Source: Halorussus gelatinilyticus
Lineage (GTDB): Archaea; Halobacteriota; Halobacteria; Halobacteriales; Haladaptataceae
Assembly: GCF_023238445.1 (NCBI RefSeq)
Contig: NZ_CP096658.1
Span: 3,038,001-3,102,000 of the forward strand
Direction of reading: 5' to 3'
Length of the DNA stretch: 64,000 bases
The stretch's first letter is position 1. Each line of letters starts with the position of its first letter. The notes beneath the pieces are model-generated. The model ran no database searches and had not been told where the DNA came from. It saw nothing but the letters and a program-made list of their open reading frames with translations. Shown here in pieces: positions 46,056 through 55,552 of this stretch. The translations under genes were made by a program, and so were the position numbers.

Positions 46056-47093
46056 TTAGATCTGGAGGCCTTCCTCCATGAGATGGATCAGCTGCTCTCG
46101 GGGATCTATGTACTCCTGAAGTTCGCTATCGATTCGCTGCAATACGTGGGGAAGGGTTTGCGGGTCAGAGAGGTCGTCCTTGAGACGGTGCGTCGCTTCT
46201 GAAACGTCACTAGTTTTGTAGAGGTTACTAGCAAACGTCTGGAGCACCATCTCCTGCCACTCGTGTTCAACCTCGCCCTCTACGTCTACAGCACTCCCAG
46301 CACGAACAAGGAGTTGTACCCACACACCGTAGCTCACCTGGTCGAGTATCACGTCACGCATCCGCGCCTCGGCCCCGACAGATCCTCTACTCTGTAGTAC
46401 CTCGGCAATACGGGGATGATCGGAGTTGATCCACAACTTAGGACGACTCTCGTTCCGGAAGTCAAGGTAGTAGAGTTTGTTCCCATCCGGGAGGTGAGCG
46501 TTTTGTGAGAAACGCACTTGCTCACCGTCAATTGCGGCTCGCTCGTCGTCTTTGGGTCCATCAACGACGACGTAGTACAGCGTCCCACTGGCGACGCGGA
46601 AGTTCTTCTGGTTGGCGTACTCGTTCGAACCATCTCTCGGACGAGATTCGGTACGAACGAGATACGGACGAAGTTCGACCGTACCCCGGACAGTACTCTT
46701 CGGGACTTCTAGCGTTACGTCGTATTCCCCTGGAGTCGTAGGTGCCTCGGAGATGACGCCCCGATCACGGTAGATCGTCTCGTGGCAGCGAATAGTGACG
46801 TAGAGTTTGGCAGGGGGGCGTTCCCGTTCATCTTGTGGAAAGACCGCCTGAACCGTCTCCTCGGGTAGTCGAAGTTTACCGTTGAGAGTGATGGTCTCCC
46901 AGTCCGGATCGCCACTGCTGTCAGAAGACGACACTGCCGATGCGAGGTCTATCTCAGTCTGCCCTGGCTTCAGGTCAAGCGCTTTTCGATTCCCCTGGTC
47001 AACAGCGAAGGAGTCAAGTTCAAAGTCTACTCCTTCGTCTCGGTAACTGAACGGAAGTACCGTACTACGGTGTCGCTGGGAACGTCGGCTCAC
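46056..47093 (-). CDS. Module A gene 2: beta-rich protein with conserved C-terminal helices
   Basis: A 345-residue protein without a known family. The N-terminal half is rich in strands (FELDSFAVDQGN, WETITLNGKLRLPEETVQAVFP, GEYDVTLEVPKSTVRGTVEL). The C-terminal half has the conserved KLWINSDHPRIAEVLQSRG followed by VWVQLLVRAG. Both halves match the product of 55552-56622 (QLYLNREHPQVVEVLKNSG and VWTQLLMQTA). GTG 47093 follows the ATPase stop by two bases. It is found only between the ATPase and the DUF6339-like gene in both copies, so it is a core part of the module. Confidence 0.7.
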   Translation of the reverse strand: MSRRSQRHRSTVLPFSYRDEGVDFELDSFAVDQGNRKALDLKPGQTEIDLASAVSSSDSSGDPDWETITLNGKLRLPEETVQAVFPQDERERPPAKLYVTIRCHETIYRDRGVISEAPTTPGEYDVTLEVPKSTVRGTVELRPYLVRTESRPRDGSNEYANQKNFRVASGTLYYVVVDGPKDDERAAIDGEQVRFSQNAHLPDGNKLYYLDFRNESRPKLWINSDHPRIAEVLQSRGSVGAEARMRDVILDQVSYGVWVQLLVRAGSAVDVEGEVEHEWQEMVLQTFASNLYKTSDVSEATHRLKDDLSDPQTLPHVLQRIDSELQEYIDPREQLIHLMEEGLQI

Positions 47094-47095
47094 AC

Positions 47096-48994
47096 TTAGT
47101 CCTCCTCCGGTGTCTCCAACTCCGCGAGTATCTCTAGTTGCGTCGCGCCCACGTCACCGTGCACTAAGTCAGCGGCACCGTCTGAATGAGAACGACCAGT
47201 GAACGAGATGTCTCGAACGTTTTCGTCGGCGACCAGGTGAGCCCGTCCCTCGTCGTACGACACGGTTACGTCCGCTTGTTCGATCTCAAGGTGGTGGATA
47301 GGGATGTCGTCGTAACGGGATCCGTCCTCACCGACACCAGTGAGGGAGATGTCTGCACTCCACCCCTCGAACTCCTCTGGGAGCACTTCAATTCGACCCG
47401 AGATCGTCCACGCGTCGCCATCGTAGTGGGACGAGCTATCGATCTCGAAAACAGGGTCAGCAGGTGATGTCGTGGACCGTGGATTTCCGCTCCCGTGAAT
47501 CGGGAATCTGTTCAGAACGTTATCGGAGAGGGTGTCGCCGTTGCTTCCCTTCGAAATCAGGTGCCGAAGACCGTCACGCAGCGTTCCGAACATGTCGTCA
47601 AGTGCCGTCCGGAATCCACGCTGGTACTGCTCGCGGAGGTTCTCGGTGGATTCCCACTCGTCGTGCTCAGGCGGTTCGGCGAACCGCAGGAACCGGTCGA
47701 TCTCTCGGTCACTATCTGATGGGGACCCTTCCGACCGTGCTTCGCCGGCTGCTAGTACGCCGAAGAAGTTCCGATCACCGTAGGCGACACGACTCTGGTC
47801 GTAGTACTTGACCACCATCCCCGCACCCCGGAACAGCGCGACGTTATTCATGTACGTATCGTCGTCTGCAGGAGATGCGAGGCGAGCCGATAACCGTACC
47901 GAGCCGTCGGGTGTCTCGGTCCCATCGGCACGAGGCGGCAGATCGACCGGGATGCCGAGTCCGGCAACGTCTCTGGGGTCAACCAACGTCTGAGCGTCTG
48001 TAGTCCTCTCGTCGTAAGCCTCGACGAACGGTCGAATCGCCGGGACACTCTCGACGTCGGCCGTCATTGTCTCGTCGGGCGTTTCGACCGTGATTTCGAG
48101 GTCACCCCGATAGATCGCTGGCCAGAAGTACTTGACAGAGGCCTCAACGAACTCCTGTGCGAGGTCTTCGACGTCTGGTCGCTCGTCTCGCGTCGGGTCC
48201 TGAAACTCGACGACCATAGCGCTCGTCCCGCTAACAGCGGGCCGTTCCACGTGAAGTCGTTCTGCCAGCCTTGACGCCCTCTCACCCCAGAAGGACTCCG
48301 GGCGGGGGCCATCGTCCGTCTCGATAGGCTGGCAGAGCCACCCCGCACCTTGGTACGTCGTTTCGTCCTCCGGTAATTGGTGTGTGGGGAACTTAGAGCG
48401 GGCGATGAGTCGCGGGGAATCGTCTTCGCACTCTCTGTGTGCCAGATGTGAGTTAAAGACGACTGTCGAAGCGCCCGAGAACGTCCAGAGCACGGACTTA
48501 CCGAGGCCGTACGAGCCGCCGGCGGTGTCGTCTTGCTTGCTGCTGTAGAGTTCGTCTCGGACTAGCGCGGCGTAATTCGAGTCTTCGTCCCAACTTCCGG
48601 TCAAGCCGGTCGTGTTTCTGTCTTCGACGACGAGGAGGCGGAGTTCGGCATCGGGGTCGTTGACTCGTTCGACGACCCGTTCGTAGCGATGGCCATTATG
48701 TGTGTCTGCGACTGCTCGCATTCGTTCACCGAGTCCATCGTCCCAGCCGAGTCCGTCAAGGAAATCCTCTTTTTCGTCACCTGTGAGAGTTACGAAACGG
48801 AACGTCACTTCGACTGGATCGCCGTTTGGGAGGCCCTGATCGTTCGCGTTTTGGAGGACCTCACGGACGAACGCCTCGGAGTCGTGGTCAACGGCGTGTT
48901 TAGTGGGATCGTCGCCGTAACGTGGCGCTCCTGGCCCACCACTGAAGAAGAACCACTTGGCCGCTTCGTTGATTTGAACCTGCTCCTGATTCAT
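47096..48994 (-). CDS. Module A gene 1: GHKL (HSP90-like) ATPase
   Basis: From ATG 48994, a 632-residue protein with a GHKL ATP-binding fold. The N-box is FVREVLQNANDQG with E45, N49 and D52; the G1-type motif is LLVVEDRNTTGL; the G2 lid is DTAGGSYGLGKSVLW. After the ATPase domain come a transducer-like region and a beta-rich C-terminus. It is homologous along its length to the product of 53663-55552. GHKL ATPases act as ATP-driven clamps on DNA (MutL, MORC, gyrase B). It heads the module A operon, divergent from the cytosine methylase. Confidence 0.8.
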   Translation of the reverse strand: MNQEQVQINEAAKWFFFSGGPGAPRYGDDPTKHAVDHDSEAFVREVLQNANDQGLPNGDPVEVTFRFVTLTGDEKEDFLDGLGWDDGLGERMRAVADTHNGHRYERVVERVNDPDAELRLLVVEDRNTTGLTGSWDEDSNYAALVRDELYSSKQDDTAGGSYGLGKSVLWTFSGASTVVFNSHLAHRECEDDSPRLIARSKFPTHQLPEDETTYQGAGWLCQPIETDDGPRPESFWGERASRLAERLHVERPAVSGTSAMVVEFQDPTRDERPDVEDLAQEFVEASVKYFWPAIYRGDLEITVETPDETMTADVESVPAIRPFVEAYDERTTDAQTLVDPRDVAGLGIPVDLPPRADGTETPDGSVRLSARLASPADDDTYMNNVALFRGAGMVVKYYDQSRVAYGDRNFFGVLAAGEARSEGSPSDSDREIDRFLRFAEPPEHDEWESTENLREQYQRGFRTALDDMFGTLRDGLRHLISKGSNGDTLSDNVLNRFPIHGSGNPRSTTSPADPVFEIDSSSHYDGDAWTISGRIEVLPEEFEGWSADISLTGVGEDGSRYDDIPIHHLEIEQADVTVSYDEGRAHLVADENVRDISFTGRSHSDGAADLVHGDVGATQLEILAELETPEED

Positions 48995-49185
48995 GTGATA
49001 AACCGTTTGTTTGTACGGAACTGCGACCACATAGTTAGTATTACTGTTACGCGTCGATGAGCCCCGTTAGTCGGAACCGGCAGAGGTTCTAGTCAGGGAC
49101 ATCGCCGTACTTGTCGCGCGGTACGAGGTAGTCGGGACGATGTCGTTGCCGAACGTTTATGTGACGATACGCAGGAAAGGAGGTT

Positions 49186-50301
49186 ATGAAGGTAGCCGCA
49201 GTGGATCTGTTCTGCGGGGCCGGCGGACTCAGTTATGGCCTCCAGCAAGCCGGCGTCTCGGTCGTCGCAGGGATTGACCAAGATCCAGACTGTAAGTACC
49301 CGTACGAACAGAACATAGACGCCGAATACGTACGAGCAGACGTCCACGCGTTGGCACAGAACCCCGAACCAATCGCACAGATGTATCCATGGGATGCGGA
49401 TCTAAAGGTCCTCGCAGCATGCGCGCCTTGTCAACCGTACTCCACGATGGGACACTCAAAGGGAGATGGCCACGAGGACCATCAAAAATGGGGGCTGCTA
49501 AACGAGGTATCACGGATCGTAAAATACGTCGAACCGGACGTGGTCGTCACCGAAAACGTACTCCAAGTGAAACAGGAGGATGGCGTCTACGACGCGTTCG
49601 TCGAGAGCCTCGAATCCCAAGGTTACCACGTCAACAGCGACGATAACAAGAACGTCTACTGCCCCGAATACGGGATACCACAGAAGCGGAAGCGGTGGGT
49701 GGTCATGGCGTCCAAGCAGGGACCCCTCTCTTTGCCCGACCCTCCGATTCAGAACGAGAACGACTACCCGACGGTTGAAGACACGATTGATCACCTGCCA
49801 CCAATCGAAGCAGGAGAAGTTAGTGACGTGAACGACGTGCATAGAGCACGTTCTCTCTCGGAAAAGAACCTGGAGCGTATCGACAACATGGAACCCGGTG
49901 GAGACTGGACGCTCTGGGAAGAGCCAGACCTCAACCACCTCCTCGCAGACTGTCACCGGAAGGCGAGTGGACAGTCGTACAAGGCACCCTACAGCAGGAT
50001 GAGGCCCGACGAACCCTCTCCGACGATCACGACGCAGTTCTACAATTACGGGAGTGGTCGCTTTGGCCACTACGATACAGACCAAAATCGGGCACTCTCG
50101 ATCCTTGAGGGAGCACTGCTCCAGACGTTCCCGGAAGACTACGACTTCTACGACGAGTGGGAGGACGTCGGCGTGTCAAATCTGGGCCGGATGATCGGTA
50201 ACGCAGTCCCTCCGAAGCTCGGTGAGTACATGGGGAAGGCAATCCTCTCGCACGTCGGTGCGGCAGCGCCGTCTGTTGAGTCCACTGTCGCCGACGACTA
50301 A
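49186..50301 (+). CDS. drmMII: C5-cytosine DNA methyltransferase, probable DISARM methylase (DrmMII)
   Basis: A 371-residue C5 methylase. Motif I is VDLFCGAGGLSYGL (residues 6-19), catalytic motif IV APCQPYS with Cys82, ENV (123-125), QKRKR (166-170) and the late GNAVPPKLG near 338. The target-recognition region lies between about 185 and 310. In class 2 DISARM the methylase marks host DNA as self. It is separated from DrmC by the PIN pair and module A, so membership is inferred from its presence in the island. GTTTATG about 27-31 bp upstream supports ATG 49186. Confidence 0.85.
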   Translation: MKVAAVDLFCGAGGLSYGLQQAGVSVVAGIDQDPDCKYPYEQNIDAEYVRADVHALAQNPEPIAQMYPWDADLKVLAACAPCQPYSTMGHSKGDGHEDHQKWGLLNEVSRIVKYVEPDVVVTENVLQVKQEDGVYDAFVESLESQGYHVNSDDNKNVYCPEYGIPQKRKRWVVMASKQGPLSLPDPPIQNENDYPTVEDTIDHLPPIEAGEVSDVNDVHRARSLSEKNLERIDNMEPGGDWTLWEEPDLNHLLADCHRKASGQSYKAPYSRMRPDEPSPTITTQFYNYGSGRFGHYDTDQNRALSILEGALLQTFPEDYDFYDEWEDVGVSNLGRMIGNAVPPKLGEYMGKAILSHVGAAAPSVESTVADD

Positions 50302-50311
50302 GAGAGGACCT

Positions 50312-50938
50312 ATGTTGTCTAAAGCGGAGCGCCGATTTCAAGCAGACCTGCTAGAATGGGGGGAAGAGAACCGCCGCGAGTACCCTTGGCGAGAATCTGA
50401 CCGAACACTGTACGAGGTGTTTATAGCGGAGTTCTTCCTGACTCAGACGCCGGCTGACAACGTCGCAGCGGTCTATCCGAAGTTCCTGGAACGGTTCCCC
50501 ACGCTGGATGAGATATCGAAGGCCAGCGAGGACGAACTCATCGAAGCTATCGAGCCTCTCGGATTCCAAAACATGCGCGCAGGGGCGCTGAAGCAAATTT
50601 CCTCTGCACGTGACCACCTACCCACCGAGCCAGAATCGCTGATGGAGCTTCCGCGAGTGGGCCAGTACGTGGCGAACGCCACGTTGTGCTTTACCGGTGA
50701 TGACCGGTTGCCGGTACTTGATAGGAACGTGGAGAGGGTCTATAGTCGGGTATTTCGAGACACGTGGCCCGAGACAGAAGCGGATCAGCTGACGTTCACG
50801 CAGAGACTGGTACCTGACGAGGCCCGTGCATACAATCTCGCTCTGCTTGATTTCGGTGCTCTAGTCTGTCAGACTGAACCGCTATGTGAGCGATGTTTCG
50901 CCAACGAGTATTGTGTCTACTTCCAAGAATCAGCATAA
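50312..50938 (+). CDS. HhH-GPD DNA glycosylase, likely T:G mismatch repair partner of the methylase
   Basis: A 208-residue glycosylase of the Endo III/MutY family. The helix-hairpin-helix is LPRVGQYVANATL (113-125), the catalytic aspartate D137 is in PVLDRNVERVYSR, and the iron-sulfur cluster cysteines are C186, C192, C195 and C201 (one residue shorter than usual in the first spacing). The start is 10 bp after the methylase stop. The M.MthTI methylase is known to be accompanied by the Mig.Mth glycosylase, which repairs T:G mismatches made by deamination of 5-methylcytosine. The same logic applies here and makes this gene a functional analogue of Vsr. Confidence 0.82.
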   Translation: MLSKAERRFQADLLEWGEENRREYPWRESDRTLYEVFIAEFFLTQTPADNVAAVYPKFLERFPTLDEISKASEDELIEAIEPLGFQNMRAGALKQISSARDHLPTEPESLMELPRVGQYVANATLCFTGDDRLPVLDRNVERVYSRVFRDTWPETEADQLTFTQRLVPDEARAYNLALLDFGALVCQTEPLCERCFANEYCVYFQESA

Positions 50939-51157
50939 TATCGGCCTCTAACCATTGAATCCGTGCTCTATTCAAATATTCGCTGCAGTCACTGCGTAAG
51001 CCGGATCATGCTTGAGTACCGTTTTCAGATAGAAGTTTTAAACCGAGTCACTGTCTAAGCGCGTAACAGTGGCACTCTACGGGGACTCTACACAAGAATG
51101 CTCTAGGGGTTCTCTTAGTGGCCCTTGGAGCGCTGAACATGTATCAGGTGATCTCGA

Positions 51158-51931
51158 ATGACTTCGGATGAAGACACGACACGCGAAGAGCCGCTTATCC
51201 TCCACTGTTTCGCGGATTATGGGACGGAATCAGAGGTACTCAGCGACTTCGGGAACGTAATCCGTGTTGGAATCGGCCCTAAGGACACGAACCAAAGTAC
51301 GCCGGTTAAGGCAGACGCCCACATTAAGGACAAAGAGTGGGACCTCCCGATAAAGGACGGCGTCACGTTTGATCTCGGGGTGTTCCACCCGGTCTGTTCA
51401 CGGTGGGCCGCGACAACGAGCATCTCGGGAGATCCCGACGAGCACGAGAACATGATCCCGAGTGCACGGATACTCGCGGAGAAGTACTGCGACCACCACA
51501 TCATCGAAAACGTTCCGCGCGCACCGCTCAATGAGCCCGTCGTGTTGAACGGACGGATGTTCGGTATGCCAATTGAGTACGAGCGTGCGTTCGAGACTTC
51601 GTTCAATGTTCCGCAACCACCTCGTGAGAAACGACTCTTGACGACAGATGGACCGTCTGAGAAAGCCGAGACTTCGTCGTTCTTCTTCTCCGAACGGTCC
51701 AGAGAGTGGTGGGCGGCGGTCAAAAACTACTCACCGAGGCCGTATCCAAAGAGTCACATAGCGAAGAACGCAATTCCCGCGCCATTCATCTACTATCTGG
51801 TTCGGATGTGGTTGATGGTGTACGAGGACGAACACGGAATCTCGGAGGGGCGAGTGGACTACTCCGACTACGACGAGCGGATGGACACCAAGCGCAAAAG
51901 TGAGGACAATCGCCAGTTGGACGAATTCTGA
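51158..51931 (+). CDS. Reduced C5-methylase-like protein
   Basis: A 257-residue protein resembling the catalytic half of C5-cytosine methylases. The motif I region is degenerate (LILHCFADYGTESEVLSDFG), but a PVC catalytic-loop equivalent (FHPVCSRWA, C80) and an ENV motif (IIENVPRAPL, 117-119) followed by GRMFGMPIEYERAFE are clear. There is no room for a full target-recognition domain. Similar short proteins occur in phages. It may be a stand-alone methylase with relaxed specificity or an inactive regulator. It is 220 bp downstream of the glycosylase. Confidence 0.68.
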   Translation: MTSDEDTTREEPLILHCFADYGTESEVLSDFGNVIRVGIGPKDTNQSTPVKADAHIKDKEWDLPIKDGVTFDLGVFHPVCSRWAATTSISGDPDEHENMIPSARILAEKYCDHHIIENVPRAPLNEPVVLNGRMFGMPIEYERAFETSFNVPQPPREKRLLTTDGPSEKAETSSFFFSERSREWWAAVKNYSPRPYPKSHIAKNAIPAPFIYYLVRMWLMVYEDEHGISEGRVDYSDYDERMDTKRKSEDNRQLDEF

Positions 51932-51997
51932 TGTGCGACAAAACAGATATTTGATACGGACAAGTGGGTTCCAAGTTTCGGTAGGAGGTACAGTCTG

Positions 51998-53524
51998 ATG
52001 AGCGAGAACGAGTGTCACGTGTATCGGGATCGAGAGTCGAACTCGACGTACGTCGGGGATCCGTTCGTCGGTGTGCCCGTCTCCCGCGACATCGTTGAAG
52101 CCGTCGCCACTCAGTTCCACATAAAGGCTGATTCACTCGCTAGAGCTCTACGAGAAGTGCAAAATACGTCTGTGATTAACGTCGAAACCCTCTTTACGGG
52201 CTTTGACCCCCTCCCCGTCGGTCGAAGTGACGAGGGGCTGTTGTACGTGCTAGCCGAGGCAGACGGGTGTTGGGACACTGTAGCTGATCAAATCGGACTC
52301 ACAGAAGACGGCCGTGACGCCGTAGCGACCGCTCACGACCGTCAGGTCAGAGAGATGGTGGGAGACAGAGAAGTAAGAGGCGGTAGTGGGTTCGTCGTCT
52401 CGTGTTCGGAGTTCCCCGCAGACGCTATCGACGACATTGTAGCGGTGGTAGAAAAGACCAGACTGACGAATCGACAGGCGACGACGTGGATCCTCTCACA
52501 GTACGTCCCAGGCAGTGACGCAATCGCCCGAATACTCTCGATCCCCGAGTCAGTCGTGCAGTCGGAACTCGCCACAGTTGACCGGACTACGCGGCGGAGC
52601 GCAGCAGAGACACGAACTCTCGACGTCCCTGGACCACTCACTCGCCTTGAACCGGAACCTCAGTCCCCGACGTGGATGGGACTCGATTGGTCGAGGTGGT
52701 TCGACCTTCGAGACGGGAAAACGCTCCGTGAAGAACTGCCACGCCGTCCAGGTCTCTACAGAGTTCGACATACGGAACTCCCGGGTTTGATGTATGTAGG
52801 GGAATCGGGGTCGGAGGGAGGCGTTCGACAGCGAGTAGGGCTTGGCCTGTCAGCGGGATTAAGCGGATCGGATCGACAGACGGGAGATCCACATGGCGCG
52901 GCGCGTCCACTTCAGCAAATTACCGAGATAGCTGGGGGGAATATGGAAGTCTCTGTCACGACACCCCCGATATCGTCGAATCGGAGACACCGCCGCGCAA
53001 TTGAGGCGACTCTGGTGGCGGTTTGTCGTCGAGAGATTGGCTGGACTCCTATGGTCCAACTGAACCGAGAGCCTGCTGAGCACGTGAGCAGCCCTCACAG
53101 CGAGTTGCATCGGGAGCTAAGGAACATCGCAGAACGGTCCTCGTATTCCGTACCATCGTGGCAGCCATGGCGTGACGTGACTGCTCCACACTGGCTGGGA
53201 CTCAGCTGGACCGAGAGCCGTCCACTCTCTGAGCGAGACAAGATCGACAGTACTGGAGTATACGCGTTTCGACTGTGGCGGGAAGATCAAACGGGAGAAC
53301 GGTGGGGTCAAACAGTCCAAGAAATGGGGACGACTGGATCGATATCGAGTCGCCTGTTTAAATTGCAGAACGGGTATGGAGACGATATGCGTTTCTCCGT
53401 CGTCGCCCTTGATGGGCTGAGTACTGACACACAACGTCGGTCGCGTGAACTCCGTGAAGTCCGTCACGACATCATCGGCGCACACTACTTGGCCACTGGT
53501 ACCCTTCCAGAGGCACAGTTCTGA
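51998..53524 (+). CDS. Double GIY-YIG protein
   Basis: A 508-residue protein. After a helical N-terminal region, residues 225-357 form a GIY-YIG nuclease: PTWMGLDW, then PGLYRVRH, MYVGES (266-268 is YVG), conserved basic residues in VRQRVGLGL, E336 in RRAIEATL and QLNR. Residues 397-490 repeat the same layout (PHWLGLSW then STGVYAFRL, later GSISSRLFKL and SRELREVRHDI), but the YVG strand is replaced by WGQTVQEMG, so the second copy looks catalytically dead. It may be a DNA-binding or dimerisation half. Same strand as the methylase-like gene before and module B after it. Confidence 0.72.
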   Translation: MSENECHVYRDRESNSTYVGDPFVGVPVSRDIVEAVATQFHIKADSLARALREVQNTSVINVETLFTGFDPLPVGRSDEGLLYVLAEADGCWDTVADQIGLTEDGRDAVATAHDRQVREMVGDREVRGGSGFVVSCSEFPADAIDDIVAVVEKTRLTNRQATTWILSQYVPGSDAIARILSIPESVVQSELATVDRTTRRSAAETRTLDVPGPLTRLEPEPQSPTWMGLDWSRWFDLRDGKTLREELPRRPGLYRVRHTELPGLMYVGESGSEGGVRQRVGLGLSAGLSGSDRQTGDPHGAARPLQQITEIAGGNMEVSVTTPPISSNRRHRRAIEATLVAVCRREIGWTPMVQLNREPAEHVSSPHSELHRELRNIAERSSYSVPSWQPWRDVTAPHWLGLSWTESRPLSERDKIDSTGVYAFRLWREDQTGERWGQTVQEMGTTGSISSRLFKLQNGYGDDMRFSVVALDGLSTDTQRRSRELREVRHDIIGAHYLATGTLPEAQF

Positions 53525-53662
53525 CCTTGATCAAGGGACTACGCCAGCGACGTACCGCCCATATTTATGTCGACGGGGGAGCGTTGTGCCAATTATGAAT
53601 CGTAGCACACACTTCTACGACACGTCTGCAGCTATACCGGCTAGTGCCTGTGGGGGGTCGTG

Positions 53663-55552
53663 ATGAGCGGTCAGTGGGGATTCACCACGTCTCGACCGAC
53701 TGATGCTCGATACGGTGACGACGTCGCAAAGTACGCGATGTCGCACGGTGAACCCGGGTTGAAGACGTTCGTTCGGGAGGTACTGCAGAACTCGAACGAC
53801 GCACGGTTGGACAACGACCAACCGGCACGGGTCACGTTCAAACTGGAATCCTTACAGGGCGACGAGGCAATAGAGTACCTCAGAGCACTCGATATCGAGA
53901 CCTGGGCCGAGCACGCTAATTTAGCGTCAGACACGGAGAGCGGCAAGCACATCGCTGAGGCGATCAAACGCATAAAAGACGACGAGAAGATCCGTATTCT
54001 GACTATCGAGGACGAGAACACGGAAGGTCTCCTCGGTGAGGAGAACGCCGACGAATCAAATTTCACTGCGCTGGTCCGAGACGTTCTGTTCAGCAGCAAG
54101 TCGGGAGATACCGCCGGTGGGAGTTACGGTCTGGGGAAGGCCGTTCTCTGGCTGTACTCGGGCCTGTCACTCGTCATGTTCAACTCGACGCTGAGCGAGC
54201 CCAATCCAAAAGATCAATCCCCTCGATTGATCGGTCGAACGCGCTTGCCGACGCACAAGTCGGAGGACGGCGATACGGTGTACCAAGGACACGGTTGGTA
54301 CGGTGGTCTGAACGGCGACGAAGAGGGCGCGAGACCCGAGTCCATCTGGGGGGAAGAAGCCGAATCGATAGCGGAGGACCTCCAATTGAGCCGTCCAGAC
54401 GGTCCAGGAACGAGCATCCAAGTTGTGGACTTCCGTGTACCTACAGCGGAAGAGCGACTGGACGACGAGGAGTTAGCGGACCAGATTACGGAGATGGCAA
54501 TCGAGTGGTTCTGGCCCGCGATTTATCGTGGTGATCTGGAGGTAGCAGTCGAAGTGGAAGGTGAGTCAAAGCAAGCAAGTATCGACGAGTATCCGCAGTA
54601 CGAACCCTTCACGAACTGTCTAGACGACCGTGATGACTCGGTCAGTGAGCTGGATGAATCCGGAGATGTCGCGCAGGCCGCCATATCACTCGACGTACCC
54701 GAGAAGAGCGACGGCAGTGGCGGTGCGGATGGCCAACTCGGTTTGCTAGTTCGCCGTGCAAATACGGGTGAGTATCAGCATCGGAACGAGGTGGCGTTCG
54801 TCCGTGGTGCAGGAATGGTTGTTGAGTACTACGACCGAGACCGAGTCGTCGTCGGGAACCAGGACTTCCACGCCGTCCTCCTCGGTGGGCGCGCGAGACC
54901 TTGGGGAACCGATGAAAGTCCACAAGACGCAGATACTATCGTAGAGGAATTCTTGACCGCTGCGGAGCCACCCCAGCACGACGAGTGGGTGCGAACGGAG
55001 ACACTGGCGAACACCTACTCTCGGGGATTCCGGACCGCAGTAGAGGGCATCAAGTCTGACGTGACCGAGACATTACGGGGATTCGTCGCGCCCGACGTTG
55101 ACCGTGGCACGACTGGGCCTCAGCGTCTAGGAAACCGGTTCAAGATCGGAAACGAATCACGAGGTGGTCGCTCTGATCGTGAGTCACCCAGTAGTCAGCG
55201 TGTCACCGGAGACACGAACATCTCGTTCGACGATGTGTACACACACTGGTCGTTTAACGGCGAGGTGGAGCCCTTAAGCGACCGTAACGAGATACGAGCA
55301 GTCACCGTCTCCCTGATCCGGATGGCAGAGGAGAGAGCGACGTCGGATCGCCTTCCCGTACAGAACATCTCGTCGGATACGGCTGGAGTTTCGATATCAC
55401 TCCCGGAACAAAACGACGTCCAAGTGGGACGGCTAGAGCCGGCTCCTGGCACGTCAAAGATCTCCTTTGAGGGTGTCTCAATAGAGGATCACAGACAAGT
55501 CGAGACCAGATTGAAGGTGTCGGTTGACGTGGCAGAACGGAGGGACGAGTGA
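53663..55552 (+). CDS. Module B gene 1: GHKL (HSP90-like) ATPase
   Basis: A 629-residue ATPase homologous to module A gene 1. The N-box is FVREVLQNSNDAR (E39, N43, D46), G1 is ILTIEDENTEGL and the lid is DTAGGSYGLGKAVLW. The downstream WFWPAIYRGDLEVAVEV matches YFWPAIYRGDLEITVET in module A, and the middle region has the same FRGAGMVV/VRGAGMVVEYYD strand. A GTG at 53660 is the alternative start. The stop overlaps the gene 2 ATG by one base (TGATG). The two copies share motifs throughout but differ at many positions, so they are not recent duplicates. Confidence 0.8.
   Translation: MSGQWGFTTSRPTDARYGDDVAKYAMSHGEPGLKTFVREVLQNSNDARLDNDQPARVTFKLESLQGDEAIEYLRALDIETWAEHANLASDTESGKHIAEAIKRIKDDEKIRILTIEDENTEGLLGEENADESNFTALVRDVLFSSKSGDTAGGSYGLGKAVLWLYSGLSLVMFNSTLSEPNPKDQSPRLIGRTRLPTHKSEDGDTVYQGHGWYGGLNGDEEGARPESIWGEEAESIAEDLQLSRPDGPGTSIQVVDFRVPTAEERLDDEELADQITEMAIEWFWPAIYRGDLEVAVEVEGESKQASIDEYPQYEPFTNCLDDRDDSVSELDESGDVAQAAISLDVPEKSDGSGGADGQLGLLVRRANTGEYQHRNEVAFVRGAGMVVEYYDRDRVVVGNQDFHAVLLGGRARPWGTDESPQDADTIVEEFLTAAEPPQHDEWVRTETLANTYSRGFRTAVEGIKSDVTETLRGFVAPDVDRGTTGPQRLGNRFKIGNESRGGRSDRESPSSQRVTGDTNISFDDVYTHWSFNGEVEPLSDRNEIRAVTVSLIRMAEERATSDRLPVQNISSDTAGVSISLPEQNDVQVGRLEPAPGTSKISFEGVSIEDHRQVETRLKVSVDVAERRDE

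Noticed and set aside
49179-49184. GGAGGT as ribosome-binding site of the methylase
   Set aside because: It lies only one base before the ATG, too close to function. A TATA-like element about 30 bp upstream suggests a leaderless start.
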